Assembly (NCBI RefSeq): GCF_910591885.1
Contig: NC_063271.1
Location: forward strand, 18,801,334 to 18,865,333
DNA: 64,000 bases
Source: Bombus terrestris
Taxonomy: Eukaryota; Arthropoda; Insecta; Hymenoptera; Apidae
Direction of reading: 5' to 3'
Positions 1-11,881 of this stretch are shown piece by piece (the stretch's first letter is position 1; each line of letters starts with the position of its first letter). The notes beneath the pieces are model-generated. The model saw only the letters and a list, made by a program, of their open reading frames with translations. It was not told the DNA's origin and did not search any database. The position numbers and the translations under genes were made by a program.

Positions 1-2284
1 AAAATCCGCAAGGTATACCAAAATGGAAAATCATTTTCGTCGTGTCAAAGTTCTTGGAACAGTGGCCTTGTGTTCGAGCGTTTGCGTGGCGAATCGATTC
101 TGAATGAATTTAGGGAAACGAATTTGCGGAAGTGCGGGAATAACGGAAAACTACGTTTTTCTATCTAACGTCAGAACTTTCGAGCCAAACGTGACAGCAT
201 GCTCGTTAAGCTTGAATTCTAAAATAGCTGCTATACAGTCAATTAAACCGTTTCGTCATTTATGAATAAGATATCACGTCAATGACAGTGCTAACGATAT
301 GTATACGACATATCTCTTCTTTCAAAGTGATTGCCATTTACCTTGTACTATAAATTTATATATTTTATTTATATATTTTAATTCATCTTTGAAAAAGAAA
401 ACTTAGAGATGTGAATTTTTATCAGGTACATAATCCAGTGGTATTATCCACATTCCGTAAAATGTTTTCAAAATCAAATAATAGCAGAGTAACGTATCTC
501 GGTGTTGTCTTGATAACAGGTATCGATCAATTATTTTATTTATCTAGCGCATGCCAAAGTGCGGTATAAACTTCTGCGGAATACAGAAGAATTCCATTTG
601 CCTGAACCCGTCCGCCAGGACAAGCAGTTCACATAACTGGAGTTCGTACAATAAGAGTTCGCGAATTTTCCCGCCTATTATTTTTTATACGCATAATAGG
701 AGTTCACAATTTAGATAAGAGAATTCAGTGAACAAGGTTCAATTACTCAGGCATTAATTAAAATTTCATTTGAATAAATAGAATGCAATGAAATCACCGC
801 TTCTACTGCATTCTGCGGAAGTTCGTATCGTAATTTATGTCCACTGGATGGATGAAATAAATGATTTGCACGTCCTTGAGCAAACACGTAGACTATTTTT
901 TCTATCGTCTTCGTATGGGCTTAAACAATTCTTAAACAAGACCAATTCGAATGAAATTTCGCTTTATAAAAACTCACGACACATTTGCATTTTTCTTTCA
1001 AACACGAATTACACAGTTTACGAACACGAATAATTTATAATCTGCGTAAAGATGGAAGCGCAACAATAACGCAAAATTGCTAGGTGCAATAAAAAATAAG
1101 CAGCGTCACATTACAGCTACAATTATCGTCGTGAGATTTCCCATTACGCGTGTAAAGCGTGTGCGAATTAGGAAAAAGGGGAAGAGAATGGCATTTGTCG
1201 TTGTACGTTGTTCAAGTGAATCGAGAGACATTAATGACAGTTGAGGATGGGAAGGAAAAAACGGTAGTTGGCTCGTTTCCTCGCCACGAAGGTCCTTAGC
1301 CCTAGCTGGAACGCCGTTTGTTCCTTGCCTTTAGGCTCGCTGGAGGTCGTCAGTTTTAGATCGAGGAAATGCAACGAAGCAGAACACTCGCCGTCAAGTT
1401 CAACTGTACGGAACATCCACGGCGTTATCCTTTCGATTTACAATCGTTTCGAATCATTCGAAACTCCAGGCTCGATCTTTTGTCACGCGATCGTTTTGTC
1501 ATCGTTAACAAGCGAGAGGAGCTCGGTCGGAGCTTAATTGTAGATTGGATCGCTATTACGATCGACCCTATTGCAATTAATTATATACACGTAAATTAAC
1601 GACGAACCGACGCGACGTTTGCGCATGATACTTTTATTATTATTATCATCATCAGGCACAGGAGCTTTGCCACAGATAAAATCAAGAAATTCAATGTCTC
1701 AGACGTAACTGTTATTTATATCAGCAACGCTTGTCGTTTTTTATCGTACTATATTATACCATAAGATATTATACACGTAATAATCGTGATGTGTGATCAC
1801 CGATCGCTATTGGCGGGAAACCTTTCAAGGACAAAGAAATTAATTGCTTATTCCATTTATTCTTTTATAAATTTCCAAATGAATCGATATAGTGGAGTAT
1901 ACTGGTAGATTAAGAGAAGAAACGTTTGTCTTTTTAATGATCGTTGGGAATATTACATGGAATGTGTGTAAAATCATGTTTAATGGATATGGGAGAAATT
2001 TTCCAGATATTCGCTGTATAACGATTCGTTGTATTTGAACGCGCGTTAATGTACGTATAAATTCGTATAATCTCAGATATGAAAAGAGTGTGCATTTTTT
2101 TTTTTCTTTTTTTTACTAAATTTCTCGTACCGTTCAAATATGATTATCCGTAAAGTATAATTGGAAAAGCGAATTTTTTTAATCCTTAAATATCCTACAA
2201 ATGCATAAAAATCTGTTATCTATACATAATATAAAAGTTTTACGTGAAATTTCCGAGAAATCTCTAATTGGGAATTTATTTCAG
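1..2284. other. Upstream/intronic region of the centrocortin-like gene
   Basis: I recognise no conserved coding exon here. The exon at 2285 begins in phase 1, so an upstream coding exon ending one base into a codon must exist, either in this stretch or before the window. In CDR2 proteins it would encode a short acidic N-terminus. The stretch at about 1130-1620 is less AT-rich than its surroundings and carries several short open frames on both strands, none resembling a known protein. A poly-T run lies at about 2095-2115. Confidence 0.5.
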
Positions 2285-5200
2285 ACTTGCAATTGGCTGC
2301 AGAACTCGGCAAAACACTTTTAGAACGGAACAAGGAATTAGAAAACATTATCAAAACACACCAGTCCACCGTTGAGGAACAAGCACAAGAAATAGAGGTA
2401 ACTTTTCAATAGTTACAACGTTGTCGAGAATTTATGCTAATCGCGAGGGCCATTTATTTACATTGAAATATGCTTCTCTAGTATATGAAAAAACAAACAG
2501 CTGCTTTGAGGGAGGTAAACGACTCACGATTGAAAATTTATGAGCAACTCGAAGTCAGCATCCAGGATTTGGAACGTGCAAATCACCGTCTCGTGATTGA
2601 GAACACAAGTGACAAAAAGCTAATCAAAAGGTATGAAAATTTACTGTTACTCAATTTCCTTTCATTTACTTACTTTTAGAGAAAAGTTTCCGTTTAAAAA
2701 TATTCAACTAATTAATCGACTAACGTTAGAACTATCGAATTATCAAATATTATTAGAATGACATGTTTTTAACAAAATAGTTAATTATAATTATTTAATT
2801 AAAACAATATGTGTACGATTATTGATAGATTTAAATTATCAATATCAGAAACAAGAAATACGTATGCGGCGTGTAACTTGGTTGAATGTTATGTAATTAA
2901 TAAACGCTTCTCGTAATTTGTTAACAGCCAGTGTTTAACAATCGAGAACTTGGAAGCTCGGTGCGAGGAATTCCAGAAGAAAATCGACGAGATAAACGAG
3001 CAACATGAAAGTATACTTCGACAACAGACTGCGAGTCAATCGACGAACACCGCACAAACACAGACCTTTGTATGGAAAGCACCGGCTATGCAGGGTGGCA
3101 GCATACAACAGGTTATTAATATTCATAGAATTCATTTTGCACGATCTCAGATAAGTTCTATAATTATCGGTTATTTTGTATTTGATACTAAGCTGTAAAC
3201 GGTAAAATTTCAATTTACCGGTGAAATTTCTATCCTGTTTGACTAAACGTTTCGGCATTCAGTTAGCAAAAAATTGTATTGGCAAAACTTTTGTTGTTAT
3301 TTACAGAAGAATTATAAGCCTCTTTGAAAACTATGCGATAGATAGATTTCAATAATCTAGGTACAGTTACTTATAGTTTGCGATAAATTACCAAGGATAG
3401 TATATATTATTAAGTATATATTATAGTATAGAACTATTATTATAGATATTATTGTAGGTACTAGAATCGACATAAACGGGCGCAGTAGGTATTTATCAAA
3501 TTGAAACGTGGAAATATTTTTCAGAGCGCTGCCTCACGTGGCCAAAGACCTTTCCAAGAAGGTAGCATTGACTCGAACGTTCGGCAATTTCATACAACAG
3601 TTTCGACAAATGACGAAGAAGTTACCGAATTGCTGAGGCAGGTGCAGGAAGCGCGAAGTCAAAGAACAAGGGAGCAAAAGAAAGTCGCTGAGCTCGAACA
3701 ACAATTAACTACTGTATTGCAGGAAAATACTACATTAGAAGAACAGTTGAACGTTTTGCGGGGTAAAGCACAAGACGTAAAAAATCTTCAAGAAGAAATA
3801 AACACGCTCGAAGAAGTTAGGTGGGTGTTATAGAAAACTTTTTCGATTGAAATTTTCTAAAGTTTCCAAACGATGGAACGTAAAAGATTCTTTGTAAAAT
3901 ATTTTCGGTATTAATAAATCTTTCACATTATTTTTTCCCCTATGTAAGACATCTTATATTCAAAAGCATTTGAATATTTTAACACGTTCCTTATTTTCTT
4001 AACCATTTAACGTACACAACTATGACATACGCGATCATAAATTATTTTTAGTTTAGCCGATTACTCTATCTATTAATTTTTTTACGGATTCAGGGAAAAA
4101 TCATTGGTAGGATTTCCGTAATGAAAAATTATCATCCTTTTACAGACGAGGCCAACTATGTGGACGATGTTTACGCGGAATGGAATCTAAAACACACGAC
4201 GAACTCTCTATAATGTTGAACCAGGAAGAATACGATGACATTAGCATGGCTGAATCATTCATAAATGACACTCAACGTGACACCGTATCTGTTACTCAGG
4301 TACCTTCATGTTCATTTGTGCAATGTTTGCTGTATCAGACAATGTGTGTGCATGAAATGTTTTCTGTTTTTTGCTCTCTGACTTTGCTTCAATTACGTTG
4401 TTCTACTCCTTCCTAAGCAATATTTATTTCGTACATTTTGTACGTCCCGCAAAATAATATCCCGACGATATGATTTTAGATGGATGGTATGTTTTATAAT
4501 TTATGCCGTATTTTATAGGAAATTTTGGTCCATGCCAATACTTCTGTTTTTCACTATATATCTAGTAAAAGCTTCTTAGTTACGCGAGTAGATTCAAAAG
4601 TAATTTAATTTTATTTGCTTTAGGAGACACTTCCAACAAAGATTAAGAAATCCAAGGCAAATAAAGAGAATAAAGAATTTCGTATGCTGTTGTGGACAAC
4701 TTTCGCGTGTATATGGAAAACACCGTCGTTAATTTTTGTTTTCTTTCATACGATATGGTACATAAAAAACGAGTGTGTTATGCCATTGTTATTGAAACCG
4801 TTCCGAATACCAATTTTCATTTTAAGAAAAGTGTTGCCATCAAAAAGTAGTAATTAGCTGCTTTAAACTATAGAAAGCGCGTAGAGACAACAGTAAATAA
4901 TTGAAAGCTAAACAGACTCGATGCAATTAGTATTTTACATGTTAGATAACATGTTATCGAAAGACAATTATTTGCCATCTACTTGACAAAAGTTACGTAT
5001 CAAAGTTAAATTTAACTTAAAGCTTCATCAATTTTTTGATTACAAACATATCGTACTACTAACTATAATCGAAAATGCCATTAGCTTTGATTAAATTCCG
5101 ATATTTAATTCAAAACTCTAATGAAATTTTTCATTCAACTAAAATTAAAGTCAGAGTATAATATTTATCCTTATACCGGTGACTACTGTAATTAAGCAAC

Positions 5201-7860
5201 TTTTACTTTTATTTTTTAGTTTTTTGTAGTTTTCTGTAGTTTCTAGATTGTAGATGTTTGCGGCTTGTGATTAGGTTGTTCCTAATTTTGTACCATTATT
5301 TAAAAAATTTTGGGACGAAATTGATAGGTACAGAAAAATGTTTAAGTTTGGAGTTAGATAACAAAGTTATTAGACTTCAATAAGGCTGATTGAAAATGGT
5401 GTAGGTAAAGAGCATGATGATGACAATTATAACTGAGCACTTACATTACTACGAATCTAACGTATAACGAATTTAATATCGTAAGTTAGCAAGGATCGTA
5501 TCAAAGCATGGCTCTAGGATGATTAGTCGTATATTTTGATGATTGAAAAATGTCACGTATCAATGAAAAAGTTTTCGCACGTGAAAAATATTAATAGATG
5601 AGGAAACTAGTTAGTATCCCCGGAATAGGTAGATATTACACATATCTTTAAAAAGAAAAGAGGAGAAAGAGTTTAATTTCCAAAGAATAAAAAGACTGTG
5701 TTAAATTAACGAATTAGCGAATAAGTTATTTCCATGTGCAATTAGTTATCGTGTGAAATTCGAATAGGTCGGATTTGGTGATGTTGCTTATTATTTATTT
5801 ATTTATTTCTTTTTTTTTACAGTTAAGTTTGCTTCGCCGCATTTACTTTCTGAAGTTGTTAATTCAACTTTGAGCATGAACCAATTTGTTAGCATATCTA
5901 GTCGATTTGTTATTTGTTAAAATTGCATTGTACAATGTAAGTGCCAGATTTATATGATATTGAATAAAACATATTTTTACAACAAATATCGTTGTTTTTA
6001 TTTAACATCCTATAAATCTGGCGTTTCCTGTACCTTTCATCCAAGAATCCTTGCATTTTTAAATGATGTAGATGTTTTTTCTTTAATGTAATACAACCAC
6101 GTTTATATGAAACTATCGGGGGGCAAATTGGTTCATACAAGTTGTACATAGGTCGTTCATATAATAAGATTTCTCTTCACTACCTATGATTTTTCGTTCG
6201 ATTAATAAGAGTTTATATTCATATAAGAAGTTTTCGCATTTTCTCTTAAAAACATAATAATTTCGGAAAGGATGCCCCTATTCACATCTTATTATGCCAG
6301 TTAAAGTTCTTAATTAGGCACTACTACAATTCCATTGATATAAACGAACTTCCACTATATTTTCTTCATGCTGATGAATCGTTACATCATCAATTTTTCC
6401 TACAAGCTAATAAAAACCCATTATTTTAATTTATTATATATCAAAATGAAGCTTTAGTTGAAGGAACAAAATTTTAGTTTCGGAACAAAATTATCGTTAC
6501 CCACTACATATTTTGTTACGTCTGATATTTTTCATAATTTTACTTTGCATTAATCTTGAAGATTTATGATACTGCCACGAAATCCCTATGTATAAAACGA
6601 CTATTTTGCTTCCAGGATACGAACGAAGAACACGAAGGACAAAGCGACTTGAAGAATCCCTACAGAGTGCTAGTAGAAAAATACCAAGCTTTGTTAGAAG
6701 TTCAAAGACGCTCGGCTCTACGACGAAAGGACAGCGTGCCAACGCCTATGTCGTTGCAAGAAGAACTAGAGATGTCGGGCGAATTTAACAGCTTTCATGC
6801 TCCGACGTTGGAAACAGAGATTCAACAAGAGCCGACGAAACCTGCCAGTGGAAACGCTACACGTGCCAAAACTGAAATATGCGGTAAGAAGATACTCTCG
6901 GCTACACCCACAGACTTCTCCGAAGCCGAGACTTCGTCTTCTGGATTCTCGGACGAGACGAGCAATAAAGCGACGCAAACGGAAGGAAGGCCCGGCTCCT
7001 TCCTTTGTTCTATCGCGGACGGAGAAGATTGCAAGTTCAGTATTTATGACGATAACAGCCCGTTCGAGAGTAGATTTAGGAAAACACCGGAATACAGGCA
7101 ATTATTCAGCGAAATATTCAGCGTCCTTAAACGAGCGGCGGAGGCCAAAGACGAAGGAGAAAAATTACCATTGCTGGATGATTCTACGAGTACGACAGCT
7201 TCTCAACAGCAATCCCCGATTCTACTCCAAGAGGACGTTCCAAGCGAGACTACGGATGATAATCAGAGCGTCACTTCATCCATGTTCTCCTCCGCCGTAT
7301 CTGAACCGCCTTACAGAGTACACCTGCCTGTCTCATCGAACGGGGTTAAAGAACAACAAAATACCGAGACAACTACAATTGCGCAGGCAAAAATTAGAAA
7401 CGATATTATTCGAGACACGGATCGCACGGTTTATATAGCGCTTAATTATAAAAAGAAAGCCTCAAAGAAAAATGTTAATAGAAAATTGTCGTATAACGAG
7501 AGACCAACGACGCCTGATGTGGTTCCGACGACAAACCCTAAGTCCATCCCGCCAAAGTCGAACAGCGGTGGAAAGAAAAAGTTCAGACCTTTCACAATCG
7601 CCAATCAAAATGGTAGTCTCGTCTGTAATGGATACAGTTATGCGAATAAAACGAAAGAATCACCCAATTCCGGAAAACATTCAAATAACGTGTACATACA
7701 GAAAAACAATGATCAACAGAACAGTAGTTTCGAGTACAGAGACTATAAACCGAGCACTGCGTCTGAAGAAGTCGCCAGATTAAAACGTTTAGAAATGTCT
7801 TACGCAGAAGTTCTTCGATTGCCAAATAGGTCTAAAATGAGTAATAGTCGTAGAAGTTAA
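2285..7860 (+). CDS. cen: Centrocortin / cerebellar degeneration-related protein 2 (CDR2) family coiled-coil protein, 5' partial
   Basis: Coding exons read as 2285-2397, 2482-2630, 2928-3111, 3525-3820, 4146-4299 and 6616-7860 (TAA). All junctions are AG/GT with matching phases, giving about 712 residues without the first exon. The first exon encodes LQLAAELGKTLLERNKELE, which is the CDR2 signature, followed by a long coiled coil. The last exon holds the second CDR2 landmark, NPYRVLVEKYQALLEVQR, and the C-terminal block TPEYRQLFSEIFSVLKRA, then a basic, Ser/Asn-rich tail longer than in vertebrate CDR2 (about 450 residues). Family knowledge: fly Centrocortin is a centrosomal partner of Centrosomin needed for cleavage furrows in syncytial divisions; vertebrate CDR2 is a cytoplasmic leucine-zipper protein. 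Orthology is inferred from these blocks. The start codon is not located. An AATAAA at 7962 or 8274 could end the transcript. Confidence 0.9.
4624..4857 (+). other. Possible alternative terminal exon of the centrocortin-like gene with a hydrophobic tail
   Basis: After a TTTAG acceptor at 4619-4623 there is a frame open in phase 0, exactly the phase left by the donor at 4299. It runs 77 codons to TAG at 4855-4857. It begins with a Lys-rich stretch and then has a hydrophobic, Trp/Phe/Ile-rich segment (from MLLWTTFACIW through FVFFHTIWYI) and a second hydrophobic-basic patch. If used instead of the exon at 6616, the coiled coil would carry a possible membrane tail and lose the conserved CDR2 C-terminus. 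AT-rich DNA often encodes hydrophobic residues by chance, so this needs transcript evidence. Confidence 0.35.
4858..6615 (+). other. Intron of the centrocortin-like gene, no gene seen
   Basis: This is AT-rich intronic sequence upstream of the last coding exon. AATAAA-type signals near 5686 and 5967 could serve the alternative terminal exon at 4624. The short open frames on either strand show no recognisable protein. Confidence 0.5.
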
Positions 7861-9025
7861 AATATTCATATACGCGATACCTTTAAATGAAGAAGAAACT
7901 TTTATGCGTAAGATATAGTCAAATGAGATTAAGTTCCAAATTTTTTAAGTATTTAATGTCAAATAAATACTTAGAACATGATTTAAATTATTTCCGAAAT
8001 AATTATTCAGTATTGATAATCAGTGCTACCTTGTGAATATCTAAGAGAAGCGATTGTGAGTAACGTCTGTACTAGATACTAAACTATTTGACATTAATTT
8101 TTTATTGTATTTTGTATCTTAATTGTATATGTTTTTTCATGTGAATGTGTGTGGGTAACCAAGGTACATAACTTTAATATATTCAATAATATCTGAAAGA
8201 GATTTATAAGTAAGATAAATCGAGTCGTGCCTCGCGAGTTCGTTTTTCTTTAGAAATTGTAGTTGTAACCAGGAATAAAATTATTTATGTGCCATTTACT
8301 ATGCCGAATTATAATTGTCAATTATTCCAAATACTTGCTCCAACTTCCTCCCATAACTTGATATCTATTTCCAAGAGAACTCACAATAGTCCATTTCATT
8401 AATAGCATGTACAGAGTATTAGCTTCTATATTTGATAGCTATAAATTACAACAATATTGTGATCATCTTATTATACCAAGTAAATAAAACCTTCATCATA
8501 GTCAGCATATTCTATCGCAATAACATCTAATTCCTTTCTCTACAGCATCCTGTAAATAGTCTTGCTATTCTTTTATTTACCATTACGTTACGTTATAAAA
8601 TACTCTGAACGACGAGTATATACTTTTTGCACTTTAATTCCAATCTAATCCGAACATTTTTCTTCAATTTTCGAGATCTCATTGACAACGTAGTACGAAG
8701 TATTAAAAATTCCTAAATGCTTGTTGTTTTATTTGACTATATTAAATGTACAATAAGCATTCTTGTGTCTGTCCTTTATAACAACATTTAATTCATTTGC
8801 TATTGAGCTAATTTCGTTCAATTGTAATATAGATTAAAAATAGGATACATGAAATTTTATAAATACAATTTCCAGTTAGAACTCCTTTCTCCAAATGTGT
8901 GTTCTCAGTACACATCATTTAATCTCTTGATTCCTTTTCTATTTCCTTCTCTTTTAAAAATATTTAGAATAAAAACTTTTACCATTATATATGGCATTTT
9001 ATGATTAAAATTGAAATATATTTGA
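7861..9025. other. Convergent 3' UTR region between the centrocortin-like gene (+) and SKAR (-)
   Basis: There is no coding signal. The two genes converge with 1165 bases between stop codons, and this stretch most likely contains both 3' UTRs. AATAAA hexamers on the + strand occur at 7962 and 8274. Overlap of the two transcripts is possible but not visible from sequence. Confidence 0.5.
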
Positions 9026-11401
9026 TTAAGAATCATCGAACAATGCACGGTGTACTGCTCCTAAACTTGGTTGTACATAACTTGAACTAACACTTCTTCT
9101 GGATCTATAAAAGTACATAAAAATGGAAATATTTATTCGCTACTCAAACTTCGTAGTCGTAACAAAATATGACAAAGCCTCTCACTTAATCTTCTTTTAC
9201 CATAATAGTATTTCGTCATAATAACAAAATATTATACTTACTCTGTAAGAGACCTAACGGCTGGTCCAGTTGGATTATTTTTTGGTCGTGGATTTACAAG
9301 GAGACACTTCATAGGGTGTCCATCTAATTGTCTATTATGATAAGTTTCAACAGCTTTAGTAGCATCCTTTAATGTTTTATAAATTACTTCTGCTGTACCT
9401 GGTCGTACTAATCTGGATACTAATAATTCTCCTACATCCTCAAATAATTCCTGTAATATACGAATATTTCTTCTTTAGTTGAGCTAGAATTAAATACGCT
9501 TAATGCTCCTGACTCGATTATACCTTGATATCTTCTTGAGTGACATTTGCTTGTAAATTTGATACTACAATCCGATAACCAGTTGATTGTGATGACGAAG
9601 TGGAGCTTGTTTTGGATCGAGGTAAAACACCTATATTTCGCGATTTACTCGGAACTGAATCTAGTCTTGATTTTACTCCAATATCTCTATGACTTCTTGA
9701 ATCATAATACTTTGAATCTGTTGCATCTTCTGCTAATATAGTCCTGTAAAAGTAACAATAAGTCAAATATTATATGTAACAAATTTTATTTAATAAAATA
9801 AAATAAAATGAAATTTGTTACATATTTTTTTATTTTATTTGTTACAATAATAATTTGAACAAAATCAATAAAAAAAATATACCTTGACTTTGTACCAAAA
9901 GTCCAATCTTCCTTATATGAGGGAGAAGCAGGTTTTGTCTGAAATCATTAATTACAAATAATTTTAAAGTCCAAAATTAAAGAACTAACATGACAAACAG
10001 CAGTATATGTAACAACAATTACCATTGGAAAACGTGCAATAACTTTATAATCTCTTGCTCTTTCACGTTCTCGATCATCATCAGGTTTACGAGAAGGTAC
10101 AATTCTTATTACGTTACTGCTTGTTGGTTTTACCCATGTGTATGAAGATGTTGGTTTAATACTGAAAGCTGGAGGAGGTGGGGGTGGTGTAGGAGCATAT
10201 TCGTTACTTACTGTTCTTCTTAAAGGTGCTGACTCCATCATATAATCTAAGATACAGAAAGACATTAAATAATCCTGCACATTGATCACTACAAACCAAT
10301 TTAAATATGTATACCAATTTTCTTTGTACCATCAATAAAATCCATGTTCATATCTCCCATGTAATGAGTTTCTGCAATTGGATGTGACCTATAACCCACT
10401 GCCCTAGTAGATGGTGGCATATAATTATTTGGAATATTTGGTGCTACGGTATGTGGCATAATTGGAGGCACTTTATTAGTTGATAAAGACAGTCTTCCAT
10501 TACGACCTGTTTTTTGAGATATGCCAGGTATCTGTGCTTTTATTTTCTTAAGCTGCGATGCACGAATCTTATCCAACTTTAATCTGGCATCACTTTGTTT
10601 GGCAATTTCTGCAAGTTTATCTCTTGCATCTGTAAGTTTCTCCCGATTCTTTTGTATAATTTTAAATCGTGCATCAGTAATAACTTGTGAACCTCGTCCT
10701 CTTAGTGAACCATTAGCACGTGCACCCCTATTAATACCTCTTCGGATACTATATAGAACATGGGAAAGTGACAGTTAACTTTCATACTCATTATATTTAA
10801 TTTCTGTAATACATTTCTAAGAATAAATGTTCGCGTAATACAATGTCATACTGAAATAATAATAATAATACAGACTAAGGTTAGATATCAATAAACAAAT
10901 GTTAATCAGATTACAACACTGTTTTATAGTAAATAGTAATTGCTATGTATGTTATTGAAACGAAATAATAAGAAAATATATATAAATAACGATTATTTAG
11001 AAGTCTGTAAAAAAATAATACAAATTTTTAATCATTCCTGACAATACTATAGAAAAGCTTCCAACTTAAAATGTATTTTTTCATTAATCACAAATTATGA
11101 AATAAATCTGTCGAACCAATAAAATAACAGAAAAATTGATAAAAAAAAAAAGCAATATTATGCATGAAATGAAAAATCTTGAAAATTGTTGCCAGATAAT
11201 ATTTTAAAAACGAAATTTTCTTTTTGATAATTGCAAACTCATTTTTTTAAGGTTATGAAGAAATCGATAATATAGCAGTCACAATAGAGTCAAATTTATT
11301 ACTGATTTTTTTAAATTGTCTCACCTTCCACCTCTGCTTCTCATTCCTGATGATTTTGATTTTTTAATTATGTCATCTAAACTTAGACCCACATCAGCCA
11401 T
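9026..11401 (-). CDS. POLDIP3: SKAR / polymerase delta-interacting protein 3 (POLDIP3) homologue, RRM protein
   Basis: Seven coding exons on the - strand: 11325-11401 (ATG at 11401), 10315-10748, 10023-10246, 9883-9938, 9524-9743, 9242-9450 and 9026-9104 (TAA). They sum to 1299 nt, 432 residues, close to human POLDIP3 (421). The N-terminus has the family motif LSLDDIIKKSK, an Arg/Gly-rich stretch, then spaced DAR repeats (DARFKII, DARDKL, DARLKL) typical of SKAR. A Pro-rich linker precedes an Aly/REF-like RRM split over two exons (GYRIVVSNLQANVTQEDIK, then ELFEDVGELL with VIYKTLKDA as the RNP1-like strand). The C-terminus ends in a conserved short ALF-containing tail. Family knowledge: SKAR is a nuclear protein deposited on spliced mRNA with the exon-junction complex. 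It links S6 kinase signalling to translation efficiency and binds export factors. Orthology is inferred from domain order. Confidence 0.92.
9772..9825. repeat. Perfect 15-bp inverted repeat in a SKAR intron
   Basis: ATATGTAACAAATTT at 9772-9786 is matched by its exact reverse complement at 9811-9825, around a 24-base A/T-only loop apart from one G. A partial third copy (TTTGTTACAA) follows at about 9839. It would form a hairpin in DNA or in the SKAR pre-mRNA. It may be a decayed small inverted-repeat element. Confidence 0.7.
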
Positions 11402-11881
11402 ACCGTAACAATCCAACTACCCGAAACTGACGCGAATCATGGAATCGAAGATACATGCGATATCCAACTATGTAGGCCACCTTACAATTTAAGGAGAATT
11501 CTCATATAATTACTATGTTTAACTGGTTTAACGTTATTTCTAACGAATTCTAGGAACCCTTCTGTATCATATCGAAAAGAAAATGTTTAAAATATGTACA
11601 ATGTAAGGAAAGTTTAATTAATGATAAAAATATTACTCATATATATTTCCTTAACACTATTATATATGCAAATTATGGAATTATTTTTAACACATATATA
11701 TTTGTTCACTGAAATATTTAAATCTGTCTATGTATCGCGCGAAAATGTATCTTTCCTTGAAGTCAGTTCAAAATAAATGCACGAAAGATTGTTAAAAATA
11801 ACTAACTTCAAAAACTAGAATAACTTTTTCGTCAACTTTCCTCTCATAACTTCAAATTAAAGATATAAATCAGTCCTCGAT
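11402..11881. promoter_or_regulatory. Compact divergent intergenic region between SKAR and the divergent beta-subunit gene
   Basis: Only 480 bases separate the SKAR start codon (- strand) from the start codon of the divergent Na,K-ATPase beta gene (+ strand). Both 5' UTRs and both promoters must lie here unless there are distant non-coding first exons. No clear TATA box could be assigned in this AT-rich context. Confidence 0.5.

Noticed and set aside
1268..1599. Overlapping short open frames in the first 2 kb as missing first exon of the centrocortin-like gene
   Set aside because: None ends at a donor with the required phase together with a CDR2-like N-terminal sequence.
6797..7438. A 213-codon frame overlapping the last centrocortin-like exon
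   Set aside because: It is the +1 frame of a real exon; the CDR2 motifs are in the other frame.
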